Shown one piece after another: positions 52,647-61,658 of a stretch of 64,000 nt of DNA. Every line of letters starts with the position of its first letter. Position 1 is the stretch's first letter. Position numbers and translations under genes: made by a program. The notes under the pieces are model-generated. The model worked only from the letters and a program-made list of their open reading frames with translations, made no database searches and was not told the DNA's origin. The stretch is from positions 124,001-188,000 of the forward strand of contig PMSV01000021.1 in NCBI GenBank assembly GCA_003168265.1. Reading direction: 5' to 3'. The DNA is from Chitinophagaceae bacterium. Its GTDB lineage: Bacteria; Bacteroidota; Bacteroidia; Chitinophagales; Chitinophagaceae.

Positions 52647-53093
52647 ATGGAGCAAAATAAAAGTGAGAACAAGTCGGCTGAAACGATTCATAGCCCTTTT
52701 TCTCAGACTTTCTTTCATGGAACAAAGGCTGAGCTGAAGATTGGCGACTTTATCGAAATAGGTTTAAACTCAAATTATGGACAAAATAAAAAAGCAAAAT
52801 ATATCTATTTGACAGCTACCTTAGACGCTGCTATTTGGGGAGCTGAGCTTGCATCAGGCGAGGGCCGTGAAAGAATTTATTTAGTGGAACCAACTGGTCC
52901 AATTGAGGATGACCCCAATTTGACCGACAAAAAATTCCCTGGTAATCCAACAAAGTCATTCCGTTCAGCTCACCCTTTTAAGGTTGTTGGTGAGATTACT
53001 GTTTGGCAAGGACATTCTCCAGAGCAACTCAAAGCTATGAAGGACGGAATTGAACGTGCAAAGCAACTTGATATCGAGGCAATCGAGGACTAA
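52647..53093 (+). CDS. arr: NAD+-rifampin ADP-ribosyltransferase
   Basis: A 148-residue cytoplasmic enzyme of the Arr family, which inactivates rifamycins by ADP-ribosylating the C23 hydroxyl using NAD+. Signature segments are FSQTFFHGTKAELKIGDFIE (~residues 18-37; the HGT motif binds NAD+), YIYLTATLDAAIWGAELA (~53-70) and RIYLVEPTGPIEDDPNLTDKK (shortened here; ~76-96) with GNPTKSFRS. The length matches Arr (about 140). Chromosomal arr genes are widespread in environmental bacteria, so this is probably intrinsic; no mobile element adjoins it directly. Confidence 0.93.
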   Translation: MEQNKSENKSAETIHSPFSQTFFHGTKAELKIGDFIEIGLNSNYGQNKKAKYIYLTATLDAAIWGAELASGEGRERIYLVEPTGPIEDDPNLTDKKFPGNPTKSFRSAHPFKVVGEITVWQGHSPEQLKAMKDGIERAKQLDIEAIED

Positions 53094-53640
53094 CTGGCAA
53101 GTTTGCCATCATTGATAGAGTGAACCATTCGGCTGACCTGAGTTCTTACAATGTTTTAAGTATCTCAGCTCCTTTTAATCCTGAAAAGTGCATGGAAGCC
53201 ATCCAGTGGAAACCGAATTGAAAATGAACACAGTCTACGCGTATTCTTTATCTCCTCTTCAACTTTTCGATTAATTAATATATAGATTGTGTTCAGTAAT
53301 ACTTAGGAGAATCCTAATTCTATCTTCACAAATTGGAGGATTTCCAGGTTGAGTCCTAACTGCATTGTTTTCCTGAATAACAGAGCATCAAATTCGGCAC
53401 TTATTTTCCCTCCTCCATTTCAAAAAAAAATCACCTTAGGATTCAGTCAAATACGGGTAGGATCCTATTATGAGTATTTCGATCTATTTTCGTTAACTTC
53501 AAAACATTATCCTCCTTATCAATCCGCCCTGATCAGGTTACTGTCATAGCATCACAGGATAAAGTACGATATAAAAGTTTGACCAAAGGAGACATTAGGA
53601 AGCGGGTTTTTCATTCAGTTACCTGGTAAATTGAATCTTC
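53094..53640. other. Intergenic region upstream of the propeller kinase
   Basis: About 550 AT-rich bases. No gene recognised. AAAGGAGAC at 53585-53593 is far from the kinase start (53641), so it is unlikely to be its ribosome site. Confidence 0.3.
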
Positions 53641-56600
53641 ATGATAAGATCGGAATTCATGGCTTTAACGCTGATCGCTTTTTTTGCATTCTCCTGCAGC
53701 TCCAAACAGGCGCAACTCCCTGCGGGCGATAAAACCTCCGATAAACCACAAAGTCCTGCCCCACCCAAGGTGATAAGCATAGCGGGCCTGCCTGACAGCA
53801 TGCAGCCCCAAACCATACTGTTAGACAAATCGCCCAAACCCTTAACTGTTCCAATCCCCAGCAAAGAAGGCGGTTTTTATACCAGAAAATATAACAATGG
53901 TGATATCAGCAAGATAATGCTAAAGCCCCCTGTAAAAAAAATGCTGTCTGTTTTGATGGATGAAAAAGGCCGACCCGTGAAAGATTCGGCAGGCAACCCC
54001 TTTATTTTGGGAACAGGCGGCAATTCCAACTTTACCAACTTCACCAGCGATGACGGGCTTGCACTCAATTCGATCACCTGCTCGATGATGGATAAGGCCG
54101 GCAACCTATGGTTTGGCACCCAGGGCGGGGGCACCAGCAGGTACGACGGAAAATCTTTTACCACCTTCACAACAACGCAGGGTCTGCGCGACAACACAGT
54201 CACCTGCCTCATCCAGGACAGGGCGGGAAATATCTGGTTCGGTACACAAGGCGGAGGAGCAAGCAAATATGACGGAAAATCTTTCACAAGCTTTACTACT
54301 GACCAAGGGCTACCGAATGACGATGTGCGGGCTATTTGCGAAGATAAAGACGGCAACTTGTGGTTTGGCACCACACTTGGCCTTAGCAAATTCGATGGCA
54401 AGACTTTTGCTATTTTCAGTACAAGAGATGGACTCCCCAATAATAGTGTGAACTGTATCGCTCAAGACAGAGGAGGAAATCTATGGTTTGGCACCGTTGG
54501 CGGATTGAGCAAATATGACGGCAAATCCTTCACTAATTATACCAGCGCACAGGGTTTGGCAGGCAGTTTGGTAATTTGCATGGCAGAAGCTGAAGACGGT
54601 GCGCTCTGGTTTGGGACCTCTAACGGTGTAAGCAAATTCGATGGCAAGACCTTCGCGAGCTTTGGGACTGCCCAAGGATTATCAAATGTCCTGGTGCAGG
54701 CGATTTCGGAAGATAAGTCCGGGAACCTCTGGTTTGGCACTTTTGCAGGAATCAGCAAATACGATGGCAGATCCTTCACTACCTATACCACTGGCCAGGG
54801 ATTGGCAGATAATAACATAAAGAGCATAACCGAAGATAAGGCCGGGAACCTCTGGTTTGGCACTTCTGACGCCGGTGTGAGCAAATACGCTGGAATCTCC
54901 TTCACCAGTTTTACAACTGTCGATGGTTTGCCCGCTAACCTGGTATTCTATATCAGCCAGGACAGGGCAGGGAACTATTGGTTTTGCACTACCGATGGTT
55001 TAAGCAAATATGATGGCAAATCTTTTACCAATTTCACTATATCGCAGGGACTGGTGAGTAATAATACTCAATGTATAACCGAAGATAAAGCTGGCAATCT
55101 CTGGGTCGGTGCGGCTGGCGGAGTCCTTGGTGGTGTAAGCAAGTACGACGGCAGATCTTTCACCTCTTTTACGACGGAACAGGGACTGGCAGGCAATGCC
55201 GTTACCCAAATTTCGGAAGATAAGGCCGGCAACCTGTGGTTTGGCACCTCCCTGGGATTAAGTAAATATGACGGCAAGTCCTTCACTAATTATACTTCTG
55301 ACCAGGGACTGACAAATAATTATATAAACGTCCTTTGCCATGATAAAGAAGGAAACCTATGGGTGGGCACGAATGACGGACTCAGCAGATTCGATGGAAA
55401 AACTTTCACCAATTTTACCATAGCCCAGGGCTTGTGTAATGACTTTGTGAATTCCATCACAGAGGATAAGTTCGGGAGCCTCTGGATAGGTACTGAGGCC
55501 GGACTAAGCCGCTTGTCTGCAAAAGAATTGGATAAATTAAAACCAACTTACCCTTCCTCAAATGGTGCACCGGAAGTGAAGTTTGACAATTTCACCACGG
55601 CACAAGGGTTGCCTGATGATCAGGCAAGTGACATCGTGCAGGATAAGAAGGGGAATATTTTTATCGGCACCAATCTTGGGTTCACGGTAATACCTGTTGA
55701 ATTGAGTTCTCTTCCTTTTTCGCAGGTTGGGAAGGGAATAGAATACTATAACCGGCTCAGCGGATACCCGGTAAGAGACATCAATTCCAATGCGATGTAT
55801 TGCGATAGCCAGGGCATTATCTGGGGTGGCACCGGCAGTACACTGGTGCGGTTTGATTACAGTTCTTTGCATAAGGAAGCCGGGCCGGTTTTAGCCATTC
55901 AAAAAATAAAAGTGAATGGGGAAAATATTTGCTGGTTCGACCTCCGGTCAGACGGGAAGCTGGACAATGCGGAAGACAGCGCCAGAAGCATGTTTCAGGA
56001 ATCAATGGCTTTTGGCAAAATGATTACGCCAGCAGACCGGGATTCAGTCATCAATAGATTCAGGGGCATACGGTTTGACAGCATCAGCAGCTTTTACCTG
56101 CTGCCCCAAAACCTGGAGCTGCCTTATGCTCAAAACCAGATCACTATTGAATTTAACGCAGTGGAAACGAGCAAACCACAACAGGTGGAATACCAGTATA
56201 CCCTCCAGGGTTATGAAAAACAGTGGAGCCCGGTAACAAAAACCACTACCGCCACCTTTGGAAATATGTACGAAGGGAGGTACAGCTTTATTCTAAAAGC
56301 CCGGAAGGCGAGCGGGGGCTGGAGCGAACCGATTACTTATACGTTTAAAGTGCTGCCCCCCTGGTACCGCACCTGGTGGGCTTATTTGTTTTACGGTCTG
56401 TGTTTGCTCGCAGGCTTAATCCTTATTGACCGCATACGCAGAAAAGTAGTAGAGGAAAGGCTGCTTGCCAAAACAAGGGAAAAAGAACTGGCGCAGGCAA
56501 AGGAGATAGAAAAGGCATATACTGAACTAAAGGCAACCCAAGCCCAACTGATACAATCAGAAAAGATGGCATCTCTTGGTGAACTTACGGCAGGCATAGC

Positions 56601-57306
56601 CCATGAGATCCTGAACCCGCTTAATTTCGTTAATAATTTTTCGGAACTTAATCAGGAGATGATTGATGAATTTCAAACCGAATTAAAAACAGGCAACACG
56701 AATGAAGCTCTTTCTATTTCAAATGATATTAAGGACAATGAACGAAAAATAAACCTCCACGGTAAACGTGCTGAAGCCATTGTTAAGGGGATGCTTCAGC
56801 ATACCCGATCAAGCACAGGTTCAAAAGAGCCAACAGATATTAATGCTTTGGCAGATGAGTATCTAAGGCTTGCTTATCATGGTTTAAGAGGTAAGGACAA
56901 AGATTTCAAAGTGGAAATGAAAACTGACTTTGAAAAGAGCATTGGAAAAATCAATATCGTTCCGCAAGATATTGGAAGAGTTTTTTTAAATCTTTACAAC
57001 AATGCCTTCTATGCAGTTAGTGAAAAGAAAAAAATAGCTGGTGCCGGTTATGAACCAACCGTTTCAGTAAGCACAAAGAAGACCGGTAATAAGATAACCA
57101 TCAGCGTGAGGGACAATGCCAGCGGCATCCCCCAGAAGGTAGTGGATAAGATCTTTCAGCCTTTTTTCACTACAAAGCCCACTGGACAAGGAACAGGATT
57201 GGGGTTGAGCTTGAGCTACGATATTGTGAAGGCACATGGCGGGGAGATAAGAGTGAATACTATAGAGGGAGAGTTTACGGAGTTTATTGTTAATTTACCC
57301 TTATAA
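53641..57306 (+). CDS. Propeller-type sensor histidine kinase
   Basis: A 1221-residue envelope sensor. The N-terminus (MALTLIAFFAFSCSSKQ, from codon 7) is a lipoprotein-like signal with Cys in FAFSC. About 13 Reg_prop repeats of ~40 residues follow (GNLWFGTxGGxSKYDGKSFT, residues ~130-690), forming two seven-bladed-type propellers. Then comes a Y_Y_Y domain (~820-905) and one membrane helix (WAYLFYGLCLLAGLILI, ~915-931). The cytoplasmic HisKA/HATPase has GELTAGIAHEILNPLNF, NLYNNAFYAV, DNASGIP and GTGLGLSLSYDIVKAHGG. Unlike hybrid two-component systems it has no receiver or AraC domain. The C-terminus nearly duplicates that of the kinase at 27344-31120. Confidence 0.9.
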   Translation: MIRSEFMALTLIAFFAFSCSSKQAQLPAGDKTSDKPQSPAPPKVISIAGLPDSMQPQTILLDKSPKPLTVPIPSKEGGFYTRKYNNGDISKIMLKPPVKKMLSVLMDEKGRPVKDSAGNPFILGTGGNSNFTNFTSDDGLALNSITCSMMDKAGNLWFGTQGGGTSRYDGKSFTTFTTTQGLRDNTVTCLIQDRAGNIWFGTQGGGASKYDGKSFTSFTTDQGLPNDDVRAICEDKDGNLWFGTTLGLSKFDGKTFAIFSTRDGLPNNSVNCIAQDRGGNLWFGTVGGLSKYDGKSFTNYTSAQGLAGSLVICMAEAEDGALWFGTSNGVSKFDGKTFASFGTAQGLSNVLVQAISEDKSGNLWFGTFAGISKYDGRSFTTYTTGQGLADNNIKSITEDKAGNLWFGTSDAGVSKYAGISFTSFTTVDGLPANLVFYISQDRAGNYWFCTTDGLSKYDGKSFTNFTISQGLVSNNTQCITEDKAGNLWVGAAGGVLGGVSKYDGRSFTSFTTEQGLAGNAVTQISEDKAGNLWFGTSLGLSKYDGKSFTNYTSDQGLTNNYINVLCHDKEGNLWVGTNDGLSRFDGKTFTNFTIAQGLCNDFVNSITEDKFGSLWIGTEAGLSRLSAKELDKLKPTYPSSNGAPEVKFDNFTTAQGLPDDQASDIVQDKKGNIFIGTNLGFTVIPVELSSLPFSQVGKGIEYYNRLSGYPVRDINSNAMYCDSQGIIWGGTGSTLVRFDYSSLHKEAGPVLAIQKIKVNGENICWFDLRSDGKLDNAEDSARSMFQESMAFGKMITPADRDSVINRFRGIRFDSISSFYLLPQNLELPYAQNQITIEFNAVETSKPQQVEYQYTLQGYEKQWSPVTKTTTATFGNMYEGRYSFILKARKASGGWSEPITYTFKVLPPWYRTWWAYLFYGLCLLAGLILIDRIRRKVVEERLLAKTREKELAQAKEIEKAYTELKATQAQLIQSEKMASLGELTAGIAHEILNPLNFVNNFSELNQEMIDEFQTELKTGNTNEALSISNDIKDNERKINLHGKRAEAIVKGMLQHTRSSTGSKEPTDINALADEYLRLAYHGLRGKDKDFKVEMKTDFEKSIGKINIVPQDIGRVFLNLYNNAFYAVSEKKKIAGAGYEPTVSVSTKKTGNKITISVRDNASGIPQKVVDKIFQPFFTTKPTGQGTGLGLSLSYDIVKAHGGEIRVNTIEGEFTEFIVNLPL

Positions 57307-57311
57307 AAAGC

Positions 57312-57647
57312 ATGTCTGAGGAACAGGAAATACCAAAACAATTACCACAGGAATCTAATTCAGAAACTTAACTGAATGATCCATCGATTACCCAATCAGA
57401 ACCCCAAACAACCAAAAGGGAAGTCCATCATCATCCTGAAGTTGAAAAGAAAACATTCAAGGAATATTTATTGGAAGGATTAATGATATTTCTGGCAGTG
57501 ACTATGGGATTTTTTGCTGAAAGCTACAGAGTGTATTTGAATGATCGCTCGAAAGAAAAAGAATACATAATATCAATGGTGGAAGATTTGGAAACTGATT
57601 CTGCGTTTTTAGAATTAAGCATTAACAAACTTATTCCTTATCATTGA
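57312..57647 (+). pseudogene. DUF6090-like membrane protein, interrupted and 3'-truncated
   Basis: ATG at 57312 starts MSEEQEIPKQLPQESNSET, then an in-frame TAA, then the frame continues unchanged with HHHPEVEKKTFKEYLLEGL, IFLAVTMGFFAESYR and NDRSKEKEYIISMVEDLETD before stopping at 57645-57647. The membrane segment followed by the NDRSKEKEYI block matches DUF6090-type proteins. A CAA-to-TAA change would explain the first stop. Only ~110 of ~250 codons remain. It is 5 bp after the kinase, as is its remnant at 31127, so the pair was probably an original two-gene unit. Confidence 0.75.
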
Positions 57648-58047
57648 ACCTGGCTGGATTCAACAATGCACCTCTTAAGCCTTCACGATAATAAAGCTTG
57701 CCAACATTTTCACTGGGCACGATTTTGAGGTAAAACACCCTGCCGTTCTCATAAACCAAATAATTTATTAATGGAGCCAATACTTCACCAAGTTTTTCCC
57801 ATTCAACAATCAGTTCATCCTTTCCGCTAAGATTGTTCAGAACATAGTCGGCATGAGTTGCCTGTTGTTTGAATTATATCATTGCTTCCTGTTGTTTCAT
57901 GTTCTCAAGCCAGCGGTAAGGGTCTTTGTATGTAATGCCAAAATACGCAACGCTGCTGTCAAGTGTTTTGGTTGGGGGATATAGGTACTGCACGAAAATT
58001 GAAGAAAAAAAACTAATCGCCGTAAAAAGCGAGATAGTTTTTTTCAT
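57631..58047 (-). pseudogene. Prolyl oligopeptidase, N-terminal fragment
   Basis: ATG at 58047 starts MKKTISLFTAISFFSSIFVQ, a signal peptide, then YPPTKTLDSSVAYFGITYKD and PYRWLENMKQQE, the start of the S9A peptidase propeller. An in-frame TAA follows, then the frame stays open with ADYVLNNLSGKDELIVEWEK and FYLKIVPSENVGKLYYREGL before stopping at 57631-57633. The catalytic alpha/beta domain (~450 residues) is gone. It overlaps the end of the DUF6090 relic tail-to-tail by 17 bp, marking a deletion junction. Confidence 0.75.
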
Positions 58048-58109
58048 ATTATTAAGTTGAAATGTTTGGTTTGATTGTAGTAGTGTATCGCAACAAAACA
58101 TTCTTCTTA

Positions 58110-58406
58110 TTATATAATCTGTTTCAATATTTCGCGGTGACTACTTTGAATGTGCTCCTTAAATTTTTGATACCATTTTTGCCATTCCCCCTTACTTATG
58201 CTCTCAGTCAACGACTTTTCAAAATCTGCCAGCGAATCATATCCTTCTTCAAAGATCAGGCGGTATGCATCGCCTGTAAAATCAGATAATATCCTGGAAG
58301 ATTTTGCATCGGGCAATATGCCTTTGCTGTAAGCTTCATCCAATAATTTTTTTGCTTCTTTAAATGCGCCAAAACGCAATTGGAAAATGTCACGGACGAT
58401 ATACAT
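58110..58406 (-). CDS. Small conserved hypothetical protein (ABM/NIPSNAP-like)
   Basis: A 98-residue protein. YIVRDIFQLRFGAFKEAKKL, GDAYRLIFEEGYDSLADFEK and the amphipathic C-terminal helix match the ferredoxin-like dimeric alpha/beta barrel fold of ABM or NIPSNAP proteins, which bind small ligands. No heme or catalytic residues are assignable. It lies upstream of the peptidase fragment on the same strand, 62 bp apart. Confidence 0.55.
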   Translation of the reverse strand: MYIVRDIFQLRFGAFKEAKKLLDEAYSKGILPDAKSSRILSDFTGDAYRLIFEEGYDSLADFEKSLTESISKGEWQKWYQKFKEHIQSSHREILKQII

Positions 58407-58471
58407 AATATAATTTTTTGAGTTCGAAATTGGAGATTTTATAACGTATTTCCAAATCAGGGTTCAGGGGT

Positions 58472-58915
58472 CTATTTCTTTTTTGCATAATCCAGCATCC
58501 CCTGGAAGTCTACCACTACAGCAGGTTCGGTGCCAACCACCCATGCATCATGCCCGCTTGGAAGCAATGAAACGTCCCCTGGTTTGCACTCTAGTATAGT
58601 GCCATCATCCATTTTAACCATCAGCACTCCTGAAACATGATACTGGAAATGTGGCGCTTCACAACTTTTTGTTTTTGCAATTGGTTGAACAGATTCCGAC
58701 CATTTCCATCCTGGCTGAAAAGTAGCTCTGCCGATAGTTGCATTGCTAATCTTTATCAATTCCAGTTTGCCTTTGGGAAACTCGCGTATTTCATCAGGTT
58801 TGCCAAAGCTTTTTAATTCTGCCGTATCCATGCCCGTTGCAGGATTAGATTTAGGCCGATGTGACAATAATAATGTAGCAACGGCAATTAAAACAAAAAA
58901 TAAGATCGTTTTCAT
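58472..58915 (-). CDS. Secreted cupin-domain protein
   Basis: ATG at 58915 (MKTILFFVLIAVATLLLSHR) gives a short signal or anchor; a longer frame to 58999 is less convincing. A 147-residue protein with a single cupin: HFQYHVSGVLMVKMDDGTIL (first motif, His ligands) and ECKPGDVSLLPSGHDAWVVG (second motif, His). Such small cupins bind a metal or act as dioxygenase or isomerase; only some of the usual His/Glu ligands can be seen. The adjacent AraC regulator suggests that it may be the target. Confidence 0.7.
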   Translation of the reverse strand: MKTILFFVLIAVATLLLSHRPKSNPATGMDTAELKSFGKPDEIREFPKGKLELIKISNATIGRATFQPGWKWSESVQPIAKTKSCEAPHFQYHVSGVLMVKMDDGTILECKPGDVSLLPSGHDAWVVGTEPAVVVDFQGMLDYAKKK

Positions 58916-59068
58916 TCTAACAAATTTTAATGATGAAAAATTGGAAGCTAATATGCTTTCAACATAACCGGCGCCGGTAATGAAGAATACAATAAGCAAT
59001 TAACCGTACAAAGATGCTGTTGTGTAAAGATGGTTTCCTTGTACATACTTCGGCAGTTTATGTACAAA

Positions 59069-59974
59069 TCAGAGTTTCCGGCGGAGCAGAAGCGGAGTAC
59101 AACCAGTATGTTGCTTAATAAAGCGGTGAAAGTGCGACTGATCTTCGAAATGAAGCTGATGGGCTATCTCTGTTACTGTTTTATCGGTGGACCCAAGCAA
59201 TACTTTTGATTCCAGCAATAATATATCATTGATGATATCACGCGGGGATTTACCGGTAGCTGCTTTTACTACTTCTGATAAGTATTTTGGAGTAATACAA
59301 AGCTGTTCTGCATATTGCTGCACTTCCCGGTTTTCAATGAAATTTTTTTCTACCAGGTGTTTGAACTGGTTTGTGATTTTCATAGACCGTGTAGCATTTT
59401 CAACAATCTTTTTGGCATGGGGCCTGTATATTTCCCTAATCCGTAATAAAAGAATATGAATATAGTTGCGCAGTAAATAATCTTTTTCCGGCGAGAACCG
59501 CTCATACGCTGCAATAATATCCCTGAATGATTGCTGAATCAATTCACTTTCTTCATTAGTAACATTAACGATATGTTCTGATTCCAGGTCGAAATAAGAA
59601 AACTCTTCCGATAATGAACCTTTCAGCAATGGCTGAATAAACTCTGTTTTAAAGTGCATGCAGTAACCAACACAACTCCGCACATGGGTTGAAGCATATA
59701 AAAAATTCTCCGGTACAATTACCAGATCATTGGGTTTTAGCCAGCGATAGTCGGCTCCAAGATGCACATCGTGCACGCCTCCAAGAATAATATATATAAG
59801 ATTGAACTGACGGCGCAATGCCTGTATCCCTTTTTCCGGATCTACATCCTTGTGTTTATCCTGTAATGTTCCAGGCATCACCATCATGTTGATATCATAG
59901 GGACGGGAATCCCTATTGATCTTTTTTTCAAAATCTGCCAGGTTCTCTATGATTAGTATGTCATTCTTTGACAT
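59069..59974 (-). CDS. AraC-family transcriptional regulator
   Basis: A 301-residue regulator. The N-terminal half (~1-180) is a cupin-like effector-binding domain (ADYRWLKPNDLVIVPENFLY). The C-terminal ~100 residues are the two-HTH AraC DNA-binding domain, with YAEQLCITPKYLSEVVKAAT and GKSPRDIINDILLLESKVLL, then VTEIAHQLHFEDQSHFHRFI. It lies 70 bp upstream of the cupin gene's extended frame and probably regulates nearby secreted-protein genes. Effector unknown. Confidence 0.9.
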   Translation of the reverse strand: MSKNDILIIENLADFEKKINRDSRPYDINMMVMPGTLQDKHKDVDPEKGIQALRRQFNLIYIILGGVHDVHLGADYRWLKPNDLVIVPENFLYASTHVRSCVGYCMHFKTEFIQPLLKGSLSEEFSYFDLESEHIVNVTNEESELIQQSFRDIIAAYERFSPEKDYLLRNYIHILLLRIREIYRPHAKKIVENATRSMKITNQFKHLVEKNFIENREVQQYAEQLCITPKYLSEVVKAATGKSPRDIINDILLLESKVLLGSTDKTVTEIAHQLHFEDQSHFHRFIKQHTGCTPLLLRRKL

Positions 59975-60136
59975 CAGCCCTAATTTTCATACTTTAAATT
60001 ACAATATTTCATGCAATATTTTATTTTAGATAATACAACAGGCATGTTGCTTTATTTCTTATAGCAGCTATCACTATCAGCAAAATATTTCAACTGTATT
60101 CATGCAGACAGGGTTTTTATAACATAAGGTTTCTAT
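59975..60136. other. Intergenic region
   Basis: About 160 bp with no gene; promoter of araC-type gene expected but not recognised. Confidence 0.3.
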
Positions 60137-61432
60137 TTACTCGAACCAGCTTCTTGTATCGGGCATCTTGAATGGCTGGTTAAAAAAATCGTTCATTATT
60201 GTAAGGAATAATTCTTTCTTTTCCCATGCGCCGCCATGCGTTGCGCCCGGCAATATGCATAGCTGTGAATTGGGGATGCTTTGGAACATTTTTAAAATAT
60301 GCTCGGGGCGTATCACGTCCCTGTCGCCTGACATGATCAAAACTGGCGCCTTGATTTTTGAGAGTTCCGAGTAAGGAATGTTTGGATAGTCAAGCATTAG
60401 CTGCATCAATGCTTTTTGTTTTGGGTCTTGGTTTTCTGCTATAATTTTATGCATAGCCGTTATAGCCCATGGAAAAACGGCTAAGCTGTCAGGCTGTATG
60501 TTCGGACTGTAAGCTAGAGCCCGTTTTACTTTTTTAGGATAGTCCTTTGCAAGCAATAATGCTAAAATGGCGCCATCACTTTGCCCCCAGATAAAAACAG
60601 AATCGATATGCAACTGATCCAGCAATGCATTCACATCGCTTGCCATCAGATCATAGGTAAGTGGCTGATTTGTTGTTGTTGATCTTCCCTGTGAACGGCT
60701 GTCAATCGCAATTACTTTATATTGCTTTATCAAATCAGGATAAAAAGACCCGGCGCTTTCAATGGAGCCCCCATTACCGTGCAATACGACCAGCGGCGCA
60801 CCTTCGCCGTAAATTTCATAGTATAATTTGATTCCGTTCACATTAGCGTATTTTCCAACCTTGTTATTCACGCCGTAATTAGGCACATCCTTACCTTCAA
60901 TCAAAAGCGCTTTCCCTTTGCCTTCCGCATCTACAATTGCAGCATTAAATTTTTCATTAAACCCTGAATGCCTGCTTTGAATTCCCTGCTCCAGCGTATC
61001 ATTGATGTTCTCAAAATTATCTGTAAAAATGTTTTTCCATTTGCCTTTTGATGTTTCTATATCGAGCTTGATATCGTCGTAATAAAATTTACCGTTGTAC
61101 TGGCATAAGGCCCCAAATGCAAGCTTGTAAACGCCGGTATCAATTTTCCCTTCGATGGAATACATTTTCCAATCTTTAGTTCTCACAGGCCTATTCCACA
61201 TATTGTCAAAGAAACCTTCTCCTTTTTCCTTATCAGCTCTTGCCCATAAGCGTGCTGAAGCGCTGTCGTCTGTTGGTTCTGATTTTATCATTGCCGTTAA
61301 GCGAAAGTTATGTCCTTCATAGCCTTTTGTACTTACGGCTTTGGAATAAGACACCCAGTTATCCTGAGCGCTTGTTTTATGAATAAAGAGAGATAATACT
61401 ACAATAAGCGTGATAGTTTTGGACAGTTTCAT
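60137..61432 (-). CDS. Secreted alpha/beta hydrolase with N-terminal carbohydrate-binding-like domain
   Basis: ATG at 61432 (MKLSKTITLIVVLSLFIHKT) gives a signal peptide; the frame open to 61501 is less likely. The first ~200 residues form a beta-sandwich (NWVSYSKAVSTKGYEGHNFR, KFYYDDIKLDIETSKGKW) like carbohydrate-binding modules. The alpha/beta domain (~210-430) has LVVLHGNGGS (oxyanion), the nucleophile IWGQSDGAI (Ser in GQSDG) and acid/base segments ending PGATHGGAWEKK (His). The family includes esterases and epoxide or peptide hydrolases; the substrate is unknown. Confidence 0.85.
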   Translation of the reverse strand: MKLSKTITLIVVLSLFIHKTSAQDNWVSYSKAVSTKGYEGHNFRLTAMIKSEPTDDSASARLWARADKEKGEGFFDNMWNRPVRTKDWKMYSIEGKIDTGVYKLAFGALCQYNGKFYYDDIKLDIETSKGKWKNIFTDNFENINDTLEQGIQSRHSGFNEKFNAAIVDAEGKGKALLIEGKDVPNYGVNNKVGKYANVNGIKLYYEIYGEGAPLVVLHGNGGSIESAGSFYPDLIKQYKVIAIDSRSQGRSTTTNQPLTYDLMASDVNALLDQLHIDSVFIWGQSDGAILALLLAKDYPKKVKRALAYSPNIQPDSLAVFPWAITAMHKIIAENQDPKQKALMQLMLDYPNIPYSELSKIKAPVLIMSGDRDVIRPEHILKMFQSIPNSQLCILPGATHGGAWEKKELFLTIMNDFFNQPFKMPDTRSWFE

Positions 61433-61658
61433 AATATTTTGATTTATGTAAATGTAAAAAAATATAAGGTGATTGTTCCGTTGCTGATTAAAGATCACCA
61501 TGGTCCGTATTGTTTGATCGCAGAATATGATGACGTTTATTAACTACCTATTAAGTACGGCGTTTATAATATAATCAATTGATTGTCAATCTGAAAAATT
61601 CATTGGGGATAGCCAACCGCATCGCAGACTGATTGAACATAAGCGCAGATACCAGCTT
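61433..61658. other. Intergenic region
   Basis: About 225 bp between leftward genes; no terminator or promoter recognised. Confidence 0.3.
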
